Below are positions 50,050 to 57,824 of a DNA stretch of 64,000 bases, piece after piece. Where the stretch lies: positions 1 to 64,000 of the forward strand of contig NZ_OY764058.1 of NCBI RefSeq assembly GCF_963668085.1, given 5' to 3'. The stretch is from an uncultured Ilyobacter sp. GTDB lineage: Bacteria; Fusobacteriota; Fusobacteriia; Fusobacteriales; Fusobacteriaceae. Each line of letters begins with the position of its first letter. Position 1 is the stretch's first letter. The translations under genes were made by a program, and so were the position numbers. Under the pieces are notes generated by a model. The model made no database searches. It was not told where the DNA came from and saw only the letters and a program-made list of their open reading frames with translations.

Positions 50050-50107
50050 TTTTAATCACCTCTCATAAGAAAGGTACAAATAATGGGTAGGAATTCCTTT
50101 TTAAAAT

Positions 50108-50869
50108 CTATTTTAATTCTATTAAAACTGGACAGTGGTCAGAGCCGGTTATATTGCCAAGAATTTCTACTTTTTTTATATTTGAGATAAAATCTCTATT
50201 GACACAATGATAGTCAATTCTCCAGCCAATATTCTTTTCTCTTGCTCTGAATCTATAAGACCACCAAGTGTACTTTATCTCATTTGGGTAAAGATATCTA
50301 AAAATATCAATATATCCTGAACTTAAAAATTTACTCATCCATTCTCTTTCTTCAGGTAAAAACCCAGGATTTTTTGTATTGCTTTTGGGATTTTTAAGGT
50401 CAATTTCTTGGTGGGCAATATTATAATCTCCACATAAAACAATATTTTCTCCATTTTCTACAAGAGAATTACAATAATCTAAAAGATCAGAACAAAAGTT
50501 CAACTTGTAATCAAGTCTTTTTCCTTTTTCTTGACTATTTGGAAAATAACAGTTTATGAGAGTAAAATTTTCAAATTTTGCCTCAATATATCTTCCTTCC
50601 CCATCGAAGAGATCTATTCCCATATTCTTTACAGATAGGGGCATTTCTTTTGAATATAATGCTACTCCACTATAACCTTTTTTTTCAGCTGATTCAAAAA
50701 ATGAGTAATAACCAGGAACTTTTTTAATTTTATCTGTCAGCTGATCTTCAGATGCTTTTGTTTCTTGAAGGCATAAAATATCAGGATCTAATTTTTCAAA
50801 AATATCTTGAAAAGCTCCCTTTTTTTCAATAGCTCTTATTCCATTAACATTCCAGGACAAAATTTTCAT
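50108..50869 (-). CDS. xth: Exodeoxyribonuclease III / AP endonuclease
   Basis: The 253-residue Mg-dependent enzyme cuts abasic sites in base excision repair. It opens with KILSWNVNGIRA, has LCLQETKA (metal Glu), the catalytic-Tyr region FPNSQEKG, CGDYNIAH (Asp-Asn pair near 149), YTWWSYR and the terminal TGSDHCPVLIEL with the catalytic SDH. It starts 3 bp after udk ends, so the two form an operon. Confidence 0.95.
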   Translation of the reverse strand: MKILSWNVNGIRAIEKKGAFQDIFEKLDPDILCLQETKASEDQLTDKIKKVPGYYSFFESAEKKGYSGVALYSKEMPLSVKNMGIDLFDGEGRYIEAKFENFTLINCYFPNSQEKGKRLDYKLNFCSDLLDYCNSLVENGENIVLCGDYNIAHQEIDLKNPKSNTKNPGFLPEEREWMSKFLSSGYIDIFRYLYPNEIKYTWWSYRFRAREKNIGWRIDYHCVNRDFISNIKKVEILGNITGSDHCPVLIELK

Positions 50870-50872
50870 AAG

Positions 50873-51502
50873 TTATAAGGCTCCTTTTTGAAGATATCTT
50901 TTAAGTTTTGCGATCACCATATTTACAGCTATTTTATTTTCTCCACCTCTCGGGATAATAATGTCGGCATATCGTTTACTAGGTTCACAAAATTCTAAAT
51001 ACATTGGTTTTACCGTTTTTAAATATTGATCCCTTACTGATTCGAATGTCCTTCCTCTTTCATGTATATCTCTTTCAATTCTTCGTAAAAGCATCTCATC
51101 AGCGTCTGTATCGACAAATATTTTTACATCAAACATATTTCTAATTTCAGGGACTGCAAACAATAAGATACCTTCTACAATTATTATTTTTGAAGGCTGA
51201 ATAGTTATAGTTTCATCTTTTCTAGAGTGAGTTTTGAAATCGTATATGGGTCTCTCAATAACTTGGTTTTTTAAAAGTGTTTCCAAGTCTTTTTTTAGCA
51301 GTTCAAATTCAATGGAATTAGGGTGGTCAAAATTTACACAGGCCCTTTCTTGAACCGACATCTCTTTGAGTTCTTTATAATAGGCATCTTGAGCTACTAA
51401 AACTGCATCCTCTGACTTAAATGCTTTTACTAAATTTTTTGCCACAGTGGTTTTTCCACTTCCACTACCTCCTGCGACTCCTATAATGATGCAATTTTTC
51501 AT
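50873..51502 (-). CDS. udk: Uridine kinase
   Basis: The 209-residue enzyme phosphorylates uridine and cytidine in pyrimidine salvage. Walker A is GVAGGSGSGKTT (near 8-19), the substrate motif is FDHPNSIE, and RRIERDIHERGRTFESVRDQY supplies the lid arginines. Standard length. It is first in the udk-xth operon; ATG 51502 follows AGGAGG. Confidence 0.95.
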   Translation of the reverse strand: MKNCIIIGVAGGSGSGKTTVAKNLVKAFKSEDAVLVAQDAYYKELKEMSVQERACVNFDHPNSIEFELLKKDLETLLKNQVIERPIYDFKTHSRKDETITIQPSKIIIVEGILLFAVPEIRNMFDVKIFVDTDADEMLLRRIERDIHERGRTFESVRDQYLKTVKPMYLEFCEPSKRYADIIIPRGGENKIAVNMVIAKLKRYLQKGAL

Positions 51503-51599
51503 TATTTTATTTCCTCCTGCATTTTATAGATAAAAATAAGATATTCAATTTTTAAAAACTATTTTTAAATTATACAATACTTGAAATAAAATATCAATA

Positions 51600-52325
51600 A
51601 ATCAAAACTACCACTTCAAGTGGTAGTTTGCTCATGCCCTAGAAGGGCGCTTTTCCAGCATTGGGCTGAAGCCCTTCTGAACGGTTTGCCAACCGCGTAA
51701 TATTTCATTTAGCTACTCAAGTAGCTCTTTGTTTCTAGCTCTTTTTTACTTTACCTCCAGTAAAAGGATCAATATATTCTTTCAATGTTAATTGATCTTC
51801 TGCAATATCTTCTTGCAACTGATTTCTAATATAATCTTCGATCCTTTTCCTGTTACGACCTACTGTATCTACATAGTATCCGCGGCACCAAAAGTGCCTG
51901 TTTCCATACTTATATTTTAGATTTGCATGTCGATCAAATATCATTAATGAACTTTTTCCTTTTAAATACCCCATGAAACTAGATACACTCAATTTAGGCG
52001 GTATGCTCACAAGCATATGTATGTGATCTTTACATGCACTTGCTTCGTGTATCTCTACTTTTTTATTCTCGCAAAGTTTTCTAAGTATTTGCCCAATATC
52101 TTGCTTTATCTTTCCATAGATTACTTTTCTCCTGTACTTAGGTGCAAAGACTATGTGATATTTACAATTCCATCTTGTGTGTGCTAAACTATTACTATCC
52201 ATTTAAACCTCCTTTTGTATCTCAACTGGTCGGCAAACCTAAGTTGATTATATCAAAGGAGGTTTTCTATTTCATACGCATAGCCTTCCGGCATTTTGGG
52301 TCCACCTGCAGAGCAGGTGGTTTTC
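51600..52325 (-). mobile_element. IS200-type insertion sequence
   Basis: It holds a single Y1 transposase (51735-52202) and subterminal hairpins that IS200/IS605 elements use instead of inverted repeats: ACTACCACTT-C-AAGTGGTAGT at 51607-51627 and CCACCTGC-AGA-GCAGGTGG at 52302-52320. Additional hairpins lie at 51640-51680. Exact ends are uncertain because these elements make no target duplication. No tnpB is present. Confidence 0.75.
51735..52202 (-). CDS. tnpA: IS200 family Y1 transposase TnpA
   Basis: 155 residues. It has the HUH-type metal motif DHIHMLVSIPP (near 63) and the catalytic tyrosine in the helix GYYVDTVGRNRKRIEDYIRNQ (near 115-120). It acts on single-stranded DNA, cutting at left and right hairpin ends. 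All catalytic residues are present, so it is probably active. AAAGGAGG precedes ATG 52202. Confidence 0.93.
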   Translation of the reverse strand: MDSNSLAHTRWNCKYHIVFAPKYRRKVIYGKIKQDIGQILRKLCENKKVEIHEASACKDHIHMLVSIPPKLSVSSFMGYLKGKSSLMIFDRHANLKYKYGNRHFWCRGYYVDTVGRNRKRIEDYIRNQLQEDIAEDQLTLKEYIDPFTGGKVKKS

Positions 52326-52336
52326 TTTTTCTATAA

Positions 52337-52363
52337 TCAAAAAGAGACAGCATAGGCTGTCTC
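52337..52363 (-). terminator. Terminator of the regulator-peptide operon
   Basis: On the minus strand GAGACAG-CCTATG-CTGTCTC followed by TTTTTG, 20 bp past the peptide stop. Confidence 0.85.
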
Positions 52364-52382
52364 CTTAGAATAAAAATTATTT

Positions 52383-52664
52383 TTACCAACCACCGGAACC
52401 AGCTCTTCTAGAACTAACAGCCCAACCACCGGAACCAGCTCTTCTAGAGCTAACAGCCCAACCACCGGAACCAGCTCTTCTAGAGCTAACAGCCCAACCA
52501 CCGGAACCAGCTCTTCTAGAGCTAACAGCCCAACCACCGGAACCAGCTCTTCTAGAGCTAACAGCCCAACCACCGGAACCAGCTCTTCTAGATGAAGTAG
52601 CAGCGAGGGAAACAGAAGAAACAATTAAAACAAGTGTTAATAATAGAACCAATCTCTTTTTCAT
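52383..52664 (-). CDS. Secreted repeat peptide precursor, six SSRRAGSGGW units
   Basis: The 93-residue product has a clear Sec signal peptide (MKKRLVLLLTLVLIV to SLAA, about 22 residues). The whole remainder is five perfect 12-residue repeats SSRRAGSGGWAV and a final SSRRAGSGGW, encoded by 36-bp DNA repeats (52386-52595) that are nearly identical. A strong ribosome site AGGGAGG lies before ATG 52664. It follows an XRE-TPR regulator by 28 bp with no promoter or terminator between, and has its own terminator after it. A precursor of multiple identical signalling peptides is the simplest reading; a repeat-type antimicrobial or surface peptide is an alternative. I recognise no family. Confidence 0.8.
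   Translation of the reverse strand: MKKRLVLLLTLVLIVSSVSLAATSSRRAGSGGWAVSSRRAGSGGWAVSSRRAGSGGWAVSSRRAGSGGWAVSSRRAGSGGWAVSSRRAGSGGW
52386..52595 (-). repeat. 36-bp tandem repeats, nearly six units
   Basis: Six units, the last lacking 6 bp. The only difference I see is AGAACT against AGAGCT in the promoter-distal unit (52411-52416). Near identity suggests recent expansion or continuing homogenisation. Confidence 0.85.
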
Positions 52665-52692
52665 AGTGATACCTCCCTATAATATATTGTGT

Positions 52693-53961
52693 TTAAAATT
52701 TTGAAAAAGGTTTTATACTGTTTAAAATATTACAGACTTCTTTTTGTAATCCATTTTTCATATAAAAATCAACAAAATCAAAAGCTATTTCTAATCTTTT
52801 TTCCCTTTTTAAAAGAGTAAAATAAAATTTTTCGGTTTTTTTAACAGTCTCAATATCTTTTTTTGTGAAGAGTGTTAGCAGATAACGAATTGCTGAGAAT
52901 TTTTTATTTAAATTTCTTTTTGTTTTTTCGTTACAAAGCCTCAGAAGATAATTTATAGCATCTTTTCTTTTATTTAATATGAGGGAAGTTTCTCCAATTT
53001 CAAAAATGATTTGCTCAAAAGTATAGTTTGACACCTCGTCTAAATTGACTAATTCGATTAACTTTTTACATTTTCGAAGATAAAATTTAATTTTATCGGA
53101 GTTATTTTCAACTCTTGAAATATAGAGTAGATTGTTATTTATAATAATTTTATGATTTATATCTTTATATTTAAGCATTAAACTTCTATATATAGAGACT
53201 GAGCTATCATACTTACCAAGATCAGCGAAAGAAAGAGCCTGATAATTTTTTACATCAAAATATTGGTCTGAGTCAGAAATATATTCCTCTACCAGATTAA
53301 AGTATTCAAGAGCTTTATTATGATCTTTTAAGCTATCAAAAATAATTCCAAAATTAAATAGAATAATTGATTTCTCAGGTAAAGCAAAAGAACTGATTTC
53401 AGATTTAATTAAATTTTCTAGGTCTACAGCTGACTGGAAATTTTCTGTCTGAAGATATATTCTTATTAAGCTCAAGCTTACTTTTCCTAATGCTTTGGAA
53501 TCTCTTATAATAATTAAGTCATTTAATATTCTTAAATAAAAACTTGCAGCCCTATGAAAATTTTCTTTTTCAAAAAAGATGTTACCGATTTTTTCATAAA
53601 GGGTAATTTTTGTCTGTATATCATATTCAGATGCATAACTTTCAATATCTGAGATAATCGGCTCTATAGCATCTTCTTTTTCAAGTTTTTTTAGAAAGTC
53701 GATTTTTAATTTTTCAATTTGTTCTTTCTTACTCTCCATCAATTCTTCTAGTTTTACTTTCTCAGGAATGTTTCGTTCTTTGAAAATTTTGTTGAAATTT
53801 TCAACAAGTATCTTAGCTGTATTTTCATTGAATTTATTTTTTCCCGTTTCTATCATGGCAAGATGACTTCTAGAAATTTGATCTCCTGCCAGATCTTTTT
53901 GATTTATTTTGTGCTTTTTTCTAAGTGCTATAAGTTTTTCAACAGGACTTAAAATTGCCAT
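52693..53961 (-). CDS. XRE-HTH / TPR regulator (RRNPP/Rgg-like)
   Basis: 422 residues from ATG 53961 (AGAGGTG upstream); an earlier in-frame start lacks a ribosome site. Residues about 8-60 are an XRE helix-turn-helix (KINQKDLAGDQISRSHLAMIETGKN). A coiled linker follows and then, from about 100 to 415, a series of TPR-like helix pairs (for example NIFFEKENFHRAASFYLRIL, NFGIIFDSLKDHNKALEYF, NYQALSFADLGKYDSSVSIY). This is the layout of Rgg, NprR and PlcR receptors, which bind small peptides with the TPR part. Directly downstream is an exported repeat-peptide gene in the same transcript, as expected for a receptor and its signal. The ligand assignment is inference. Confidence 0.85.
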   Translation of the reverse strand: MAILSPVEKLIALRKKHKINQKDLAGDQISRSHLAMIETGKNKFNENTAKILVENFNKIFKERNIPEKVKLEELMESKKEQIEKLKIDFLKKLEKEDAIEPIISDIESYASEYDIQTKITLYEKIGNIFFEKENFHRAASFYLRILNDLIIIRDSKALGKVSLSLIRIYLQTENFQSAVDLENLIKSEISSFALPEKSIILFNFGIIFDSLKDHNKALEYFNLVEEYISDSDQYFDVKNYQALSFADLGKYDSSVSIYRSLMLKYKDINHKIIINNNLLYISRVENNSDKIKFYLRKCKKLIELVNLDEVSNYTFEQIIFEIGETSLILNKRKDAINYLLRLCNEKTKRNLNKKFSAIRYLLTLFTKKDIETVKKTEKFYFTLLKREKRLEIAFDFVDFYMKNGLQKEVCNILNSIKPFSKF

Positions 53962-53980
53962 ATTATTCACCTCTTGTAAA

Positions 53981-54009
53981 ATTGTAGTATATATATGCCT
54001 TAATGTCAA
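53981..54009 (-). promoter_or_regulatory. Promoter of the regulator-peptide operon
   Basis: On the minus strand TTGACA (54009-54004), 17 bp, TACAAT (53986-53981). A small palindrome TTAGT-G-ACTAA (54015-54025) sits just upstream of the -35 box. Confidence 0.7.
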
Positions 54010-54119
54010 TAGAATTAGTGACTAAATTATAAAAAAATATTTATTTTTATAAAAAAAGACATTTTATTATCTAAAAAGAAAAAAACATCTACTGAAAAGA
54101 GTGGAAACTATAATTTTTT

Positions 54120-54192
54120 AAAATAAAATACATTTTGTCACTTTTTAATATGACAAAAAAGAAAAAAATGAGATTAATTATCAAAAAAAACT
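54120..54192 (+). promoter_or_regulatory. HD-GYP gene promoter (54192-54220)
   Basis: TTGATT (54192-54197), 17 bp, TATATT (54215-54220), about 47 bp upstream of the start codon of the HD-GYP gene. Confidence 0.6.
54133..54158. promoter_or_regulatory. Operator-like inverted repeat in divergent promoter region
   Basis: TTTTGTCA, ten bases, TGACAAAA, between the divergent regulator and HD-GYP promoters. A candidate site for the XRE regulator. Confidence 0.5.
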
Positions 54193-54266
54193 TGATTTAC
54201 TCTAAAAAAGATTGTATATTTAAAGCAAGAAAGACAGATCAATTTTAAAAGTAGGGAGGACAGGTT

Positions 54267-54962
54267 ATGTATATTAATTCAAATTATATGGAAGAGAATA
54301 GAGTAACAGGGTTATTAAGTCCTTCTGAAATTATTGGAATCTTTCAAAAGGATTACAGTGAAACTTTGGGCAGAGAGAAAGTGAAAAGGTACTTACTTGA
54401 GAATCTTCTTATGAAGCTTCATGCCTTAGACTCCAGTGAAGCTTTATTTCATCTAAAAATGGTAGGGGAGGTTTCAGCTCTACTTTCAAGAAAATATGGT
54501 TTTTCTGAAGAGAAGGTAAAAAAGATAGAGTTTTATGCAAAGATACACGACCTGGGGAAAATAGGGATTCCCGGGAAGATACTTAATAAACCTGGGAAAC
54601 TGACTGCAGATGAATTTGAAGTAGTAAAAGAACATACTGAAATAGGCTATCATCTTATAAATAAATTTGGATTTTCAAAGATGGGTGAAAATATAATAAG
54701 ATACCACCATGAAAAATGGAATGGCAATGGGTATAGAGGACTAGTACAAAAGGAGATACCTATAGAGGCTAGAATTGTATCCATAGCAGATGTTTATGAT
54801 GCTCTCAGAATGAAGAGAACTTATAAAGAGCCCTTTAGTCACGAAAAGGCTGTTGAAATTATAAGAGAAGGAAGAGGAGAGGATTTTGATCCTGAGCTTG
54901 TAGATGTATTTTTAAAATGCCATCAAGAGATAAAAGTTATGTATAATACAAAGTTCAACTAA
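54267..54962 (+). CDS. HD-GYP domain protein
   Basis: 231 residues. A short N-terminal helical region (1-65) with no sensor domain is followed by an HD-GYP domain: HLKMVGEVSALLSRKYG, KIHDLGKIGIPGKIL (HD pair), EHTEIGYHLI, RYHHEKWNGNGYRG, and IVSIADVYDAL. Family members hydrolyse cyclic di-GMP or similar dinucleotides. The signature is HHEKWNGNGYRG where HHExxDGxGYP is usual: Asp to Asn and Pro to Arg, so activity may be altered, although the metal ligands are intact. It is divergent from the XRE-TPR operon across a 305-bp shared regulatory region. GGGAGG precedes ATG 54267. Confidence 0.88.
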   Translation: MYINSNYMEENRVTGLLSPSEIIGIFQKDYSETLGREKVKRYLLENLLMKLHALDSSEALFHLKMVGEVSALLSRKYGFSEEKVKKIEFYAKIHDLGKIGIPGKILNKPGKLTADEFEVVKEHTEIGYHLINKFGFSKMGENIIRYHHEKWNGNGYRGLVQKEIPIEARIVSIADVYDALRMKRTYKEPFSHEKAVEIIREGRGEDFDPELVDVFLKCHQEIKVMYNTKFN

Positions 54963-54990
54963 AAAAAGAACCGTTACGGTTCTTTTTTGG
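54963..54990 (+). terminator. HD-GYP gene terminator
   Basis: AAGAACCG-TTA-CGGTTCTT followed by T run. Confidence 0.85.
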
Positions 54991-55095
54991 TTTTGAAGGT
55001 TTTTTGGTTGTTAAAATATGTTCCAATATGAAGGAAAATATAGAAAATAGATTTCTATATAATTGGGATGTTGTAAAAGATGATTTTATTAACTT

Positions 55096-55112
55096 TGTGT
55101 CGCGGCGCTACC
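55096..55112. repeat. Degenerate copy of the GC-rich palindrome
   Basis: GTGTCGCGGCG matches 11 consecutive bases of the 17-bp palindrome at 37610 and 43919; the right end is diverged. It is again in an intergenic 3' position, at the xpt stop. Confidence 0.4.
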
Positions 55113-55678
55113 TAGATAAAATTTATTTTTCCAAGATCCATTTTATCGATTATAGCCAATGACTCTAAATGTATACCCTTGTTTCTGAGAATGCTTCCAC
55201 CAGGCTGAAATCCCTTTTCTATGGCTATACCTATCCCTACAAGTTCAGCTCCGGCCTGTTCTATAATCTTTTGAATTCCGACAATGGCATTTCCAGTTGC
55301 AAGAAAATCATCGACAAATAAAATTTTATCATCAGAATTTAAGAACTCCTTGGAGACGCAGATATCATAGTCAATTTTTTTTGTAAATGAATGAACAGTT
55401 TCAACATACATTCCATCCATAGTAGTTGGTTTTTTTTTCTTTGCAAAAACTAAAGGAACATCAAAAGCTACTGCAGCAGCAAGTCCGATGGCAATTCCAG
55501 AGGCCTCGATAGTTAGGATTTTATTGATTTTTTTTTCTTTAAATCTTTGTTTTAGTTCTTTTCCCATCTCCATCATAATAGTTGGGTCTATCTGATGATT
55601 TAAAAAACTGTCTACTTTGAGAGTGGTTGGATTAATTATTTCTCCATTTTTCAGTATTTTTTCTTTCAATAATTTCAA
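55112..55678 (-). CDS. xpt: Xanthine phosphoribosyltransferase
   Basis: The 188-residue enzyme converts xanthine and PRPP to XMP. The N-terminus KLLKEKILKNGEIINPTTLKVDSFLNHQIDP is typical of Xpt. The PRPP motif is ILFVDDFLATGNA (near 119-131), and a TIEASGIAIG loop is present. It would feed GuaA downstream of GuaB. No purine riboswitch is seen in its own leader, unlike guaB and guaA. TAGCC/GGCTA hairpin at 55755-55772 lies upstream. AGGAGG precedes ATG 55678. Confidence 0.94.
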   Translation of the reverse strand: MKLLKEKILKNGEIINPTTLKVDSFLNHQIDPTIMMEMGKELKQRFKEKKINKILTIEASGIAIGLAAAVAFDVPLVFAKKKKPTTMDGMYVETVHSFTKKIDYDICVSKEFLNSDDKILFVDDFLATGNAIVGIQKIIEQAGAELVGIGIAIEKGFQPGGSILRNKGIHLESLAIIDKMDLGKINFI

Positions 55679-55868
55679 TTTAATCCTCCTGAATAATAAA
55701 TATACTATTTTGATAAGGTTAGTAATTTAACGAGACGTTTTTAAAATTTGATATTATAGCCTTAAATAGGCTATATTTTTTAAAATAAACTTTTATCATA
55801 TATAACATGTATTATATCAAATGTCAATTGGTATAAATTCTTATGGCAGTTCACTCTTCTTTTAATGA

Positions 55869-55898
55869 TTGACAAAATAATGCTTTACGTGTTATATT
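55869..55898 (+). promoter_or_regulatory. guaA promoter
   Basis: TTGACA (55869-55874) and TATATT (55893-55898), 18 bp apart, about 90 bp upstream of the riboswitch. Confidence 0.65.
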
Positions 55899-55987
55899 TT
55901 TTAAATATAAATTTAATTAAAAACACGAAAATTGTGACTTATAGACTTTTATTGGTCACTATTTTATTTTGTTTAAAAAAAATATTG

Positions 55988-56050
55988 CTCATATAAACTG
56001 CAAATACGGTGTAGTGTATCTACGACTAACCTTAAATTAGTCCCTATGAG
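55988..56050 (+). ncRNA. Guanine riboswitch upstream of guaA
   Basis: P1 CTCAT/ATGAG, core TATAA, GTATCTAC and CCCTATGAG, P3 GACTAA/TTAGTC with loop CCTTAAA. The ligand-specifying base is C, so guanine is predicted. A terminator follows: AAGTTTAAGT (about 56080) with ACTTGAACTT (about 56120) and a T run. Very similar to the guaB leader, so the two genes form one regulon. Confidence 0.93.
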
Positions 56051-56078
56051 AGGTGTAATGACTTAGGTAAAGTTTAAG

Positions 56079-56136
56079 TATACGCTTTTCGTACTTTAAA
56101 ATGGTAAGATAGAGCATAGACTTGAACTTTTTTTAA
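56079..56136 (+). terminator. Riboswitch terminator of guaA
   Basis: AAGTTTAAGT and ACTTGAACTT pair (one G-T) across about 35 nt, followed by seven T, just before the guaA ribosome site. Confidence 0.75.
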
Positions 56137-56156
56137 TATTATTTTGGAGGTTTTGA

Positions 56157-57695
56157 ATGAAAAAGAATAGTATCGTCATATTAGATTTTGGTTCACAGTA
56201 TAACCAACTTATTGCGAGAAGAGTAAGAGAAATGGGTGTTTATGCAGAAGTCGTGCCTTATTTTGAAGACCTTGAAAAAATCAAAGAGAGAGAACCAAGT
56301 GGTATAATCTTATCTGGGGGACCAGCTTCGGTATATCTAGATGATGCTCCTACTATAGATAAAGAGATATATGAATTGGGGATACCTGTTTTGGGAATAT
56401 GCTATGGAATGCAGTTAACAATGCACCTTCTTGGAGGGAAAGTAGCAAAGGCTGATAAGCAGGAATTTGGAAAAGCTGAACTCTTGATAGATGACAATAA
56501 AAACCCTTTCTTTGACTGCGTACCAGATAAATCACAAGTTTGGATGAGTCACGGAGACCATGTAACTGAGATAGCCAAAGGGTTTGAACAAATTGCTCAT
56601 ACAGATTCGTCTATAGCAACGGTTTGTGATGCAAATAGAAATTTTTATTGTGTACAATTTCATCCAGAGGTAACTCACTCTGTCTACGGTAAACAGATGC
56701 TAGAAAATTTTGTGTTCAATGTAGCAAAATGTGAAAAAAACTGGTCTATGGGAAATTACATAGAAGCCACAGTAGAAGAGATAAGAGAAAAAGTTGGAAA
56801 TAAGAAGGTAATACTTGCTCTTTCGGGAGGAGTCGATTCATCAGTTGCAGCGGTTCTTATACACAAGGCTATAGGGGATCAGCTTAGCTGCTTCTTCGTA
56901 GACACGGGTCTTATGAGGAAAGATGAAGCAAAAAAAGTAATGGAAACTTATGGGGAACACTACAATATAAATATAGAATGTATAGATGCAGAAGACAGGT
57001 TTCTCTCTAAGTTAGCTGGGGTAACTGATCCAGAAGAGAAAAGAAAAATAATAGGTAATGAGTTTATATATATTTTTGAAGATCAGAAGAAAAGATTTAA
57101 AGATGCAGATTTTCTTGCCCAGGGAACAATTTATCCTGATGTAATAGAATCTCAATCTGTAAAAGGACCTTCTGCAACAATAAAATCCCACCACAATGTT
57201 GGTGGACTTCCTGAAGAGATGGAATTTGAACTATTAGAACCTCTAAGAGAGTTATTTAAAGATGAGGTAAGACAAGTGGGAAGAGAGTTGGGAATCCCTG
57301 ATCACATGATAGACAGACATCCTTTTCCAGGACCAGGTTTAGGAATCAGAATTTTAGGAGAAGTTACTAGAGAAAAAGCCGATATTTTAAGAGAGGCTGA
57401 TGATATATTTATAGAGGAGCTAAGAAATGAAGACCTTTATAGTAAGGTAAGCCAGGCCTTTGTAGTACTACTACCTGTAAAATCTGTAGGGGTAATGGGA
57501 GATGAAAGAACCTATGAATATACAGCTGTTCTAAGATCTGCAGACACTACAGACTTTATGACAGCAACATGGTCTAGACTTCCATATGACTTTTTGGAAA
57601 AAGTTTCAAATAGAATAATAAATGAAGTAAAGGGTATAAATAGATTGACCTATGATATTTCTTCAAAGCCACCTGCAACAATAGAGTGGGAATAA
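56157..57695 (+). CDS. guaA: GMP synthase (glutamine-hydrolysing)
   Basis: The 512-residue enzyme aminates XMP to GMP. The N-terminal glutaminase half starts [16 protein letters not shown], with catalytic Cys82 in GICYGMQL and His/Glu in QFHPEVTHS. The ATP pyrophosphatase half has [13 protein letters not shown] (near 221). The C-terminal dimerisation region is complete and ends in PATIEWE. Preceded by TGGAGG and by a guanine riboswitch plus terminator. Works after GuaB. Confidence 0.97.
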   Translation: MKKNSIVILDFGSQYNQLIARRVREMGVYAEVVPYFEDLEKIKEREPSGIILSGGPASVYLDDAPTIDKEIYELGIPVLGICYGMQLTMHLLGGKVAKADKQEFGKAELLIDDNKNPFFDCVPDKSQVWMSHGDHVTEIAKGFEQIAHTDSSIATVCDANRNFYCVQFHPEVTHSVYGKQMLENFVFNVAKCEKNWSMGNYIEATVEEIREKVGNKKVILALSGGVDSSVAAVLIHKAIGDQLSCFFVDTGLMRKDEAKKVMETYGEHYNINIECIDAEDRFLSKLAGVTDPEEKRKIIGNEFIYIFEDQKKRFKDADFLAQGTIYPDVIESQSVKGPSATIKSHHNVGGLPEEMEFELLEPLRELFKDEVRQVGRELGIPDHMIDRHPFPGPGLGIRILGEVTREKADILREADDIFIEELRNEDLYSKVSQAFVVLLPVKSVGVMGDERTYEYTAVLRSADTTDFMTATWSRLPYDFLEKVSNRIINEVKGINRLTYDISSKPPATIEWE

Positions 57696-57700
57696 TTTAG

Positions 57701-57726
57701 AGAGCTGCTGATGCAGCTCTTTTTTT
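57701..57726 (+). terminator. guaA terminator
   Basis: AGAGCTGC-TGAT-GCAGCTCT followed by six T. Confidence 0.88.
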
Positions 57727-57824
57727 CGATAAATGTTACAGAATATAATTTAGAGATTGTTTATTGAATTTTGATAGTTAAGGAGTTATTATTAACTAAC
57801 AAATAAATTATGAGTGGAGGTACA

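Noticed and set aside
52386..52595. 36-bp direct repeats resembling a CRISPR array
   Set aside because: The units are tandem without spacers and are in-frame coding for a 12-residue repeat after a signal peptide.
52337..52624. Second open frame over the same repeats (LEELVPVVGLLA units)
   Set aside because: It arises because the repeat length is a multiple of three; it has no signal peptide or ribosome site and runs through the terminator.
55055..55076. TATAAT near GGGATGTTG as another iteron
   Set aside because: The gap between the halves is 0-1 bp rather than six, and the second half is diverged.
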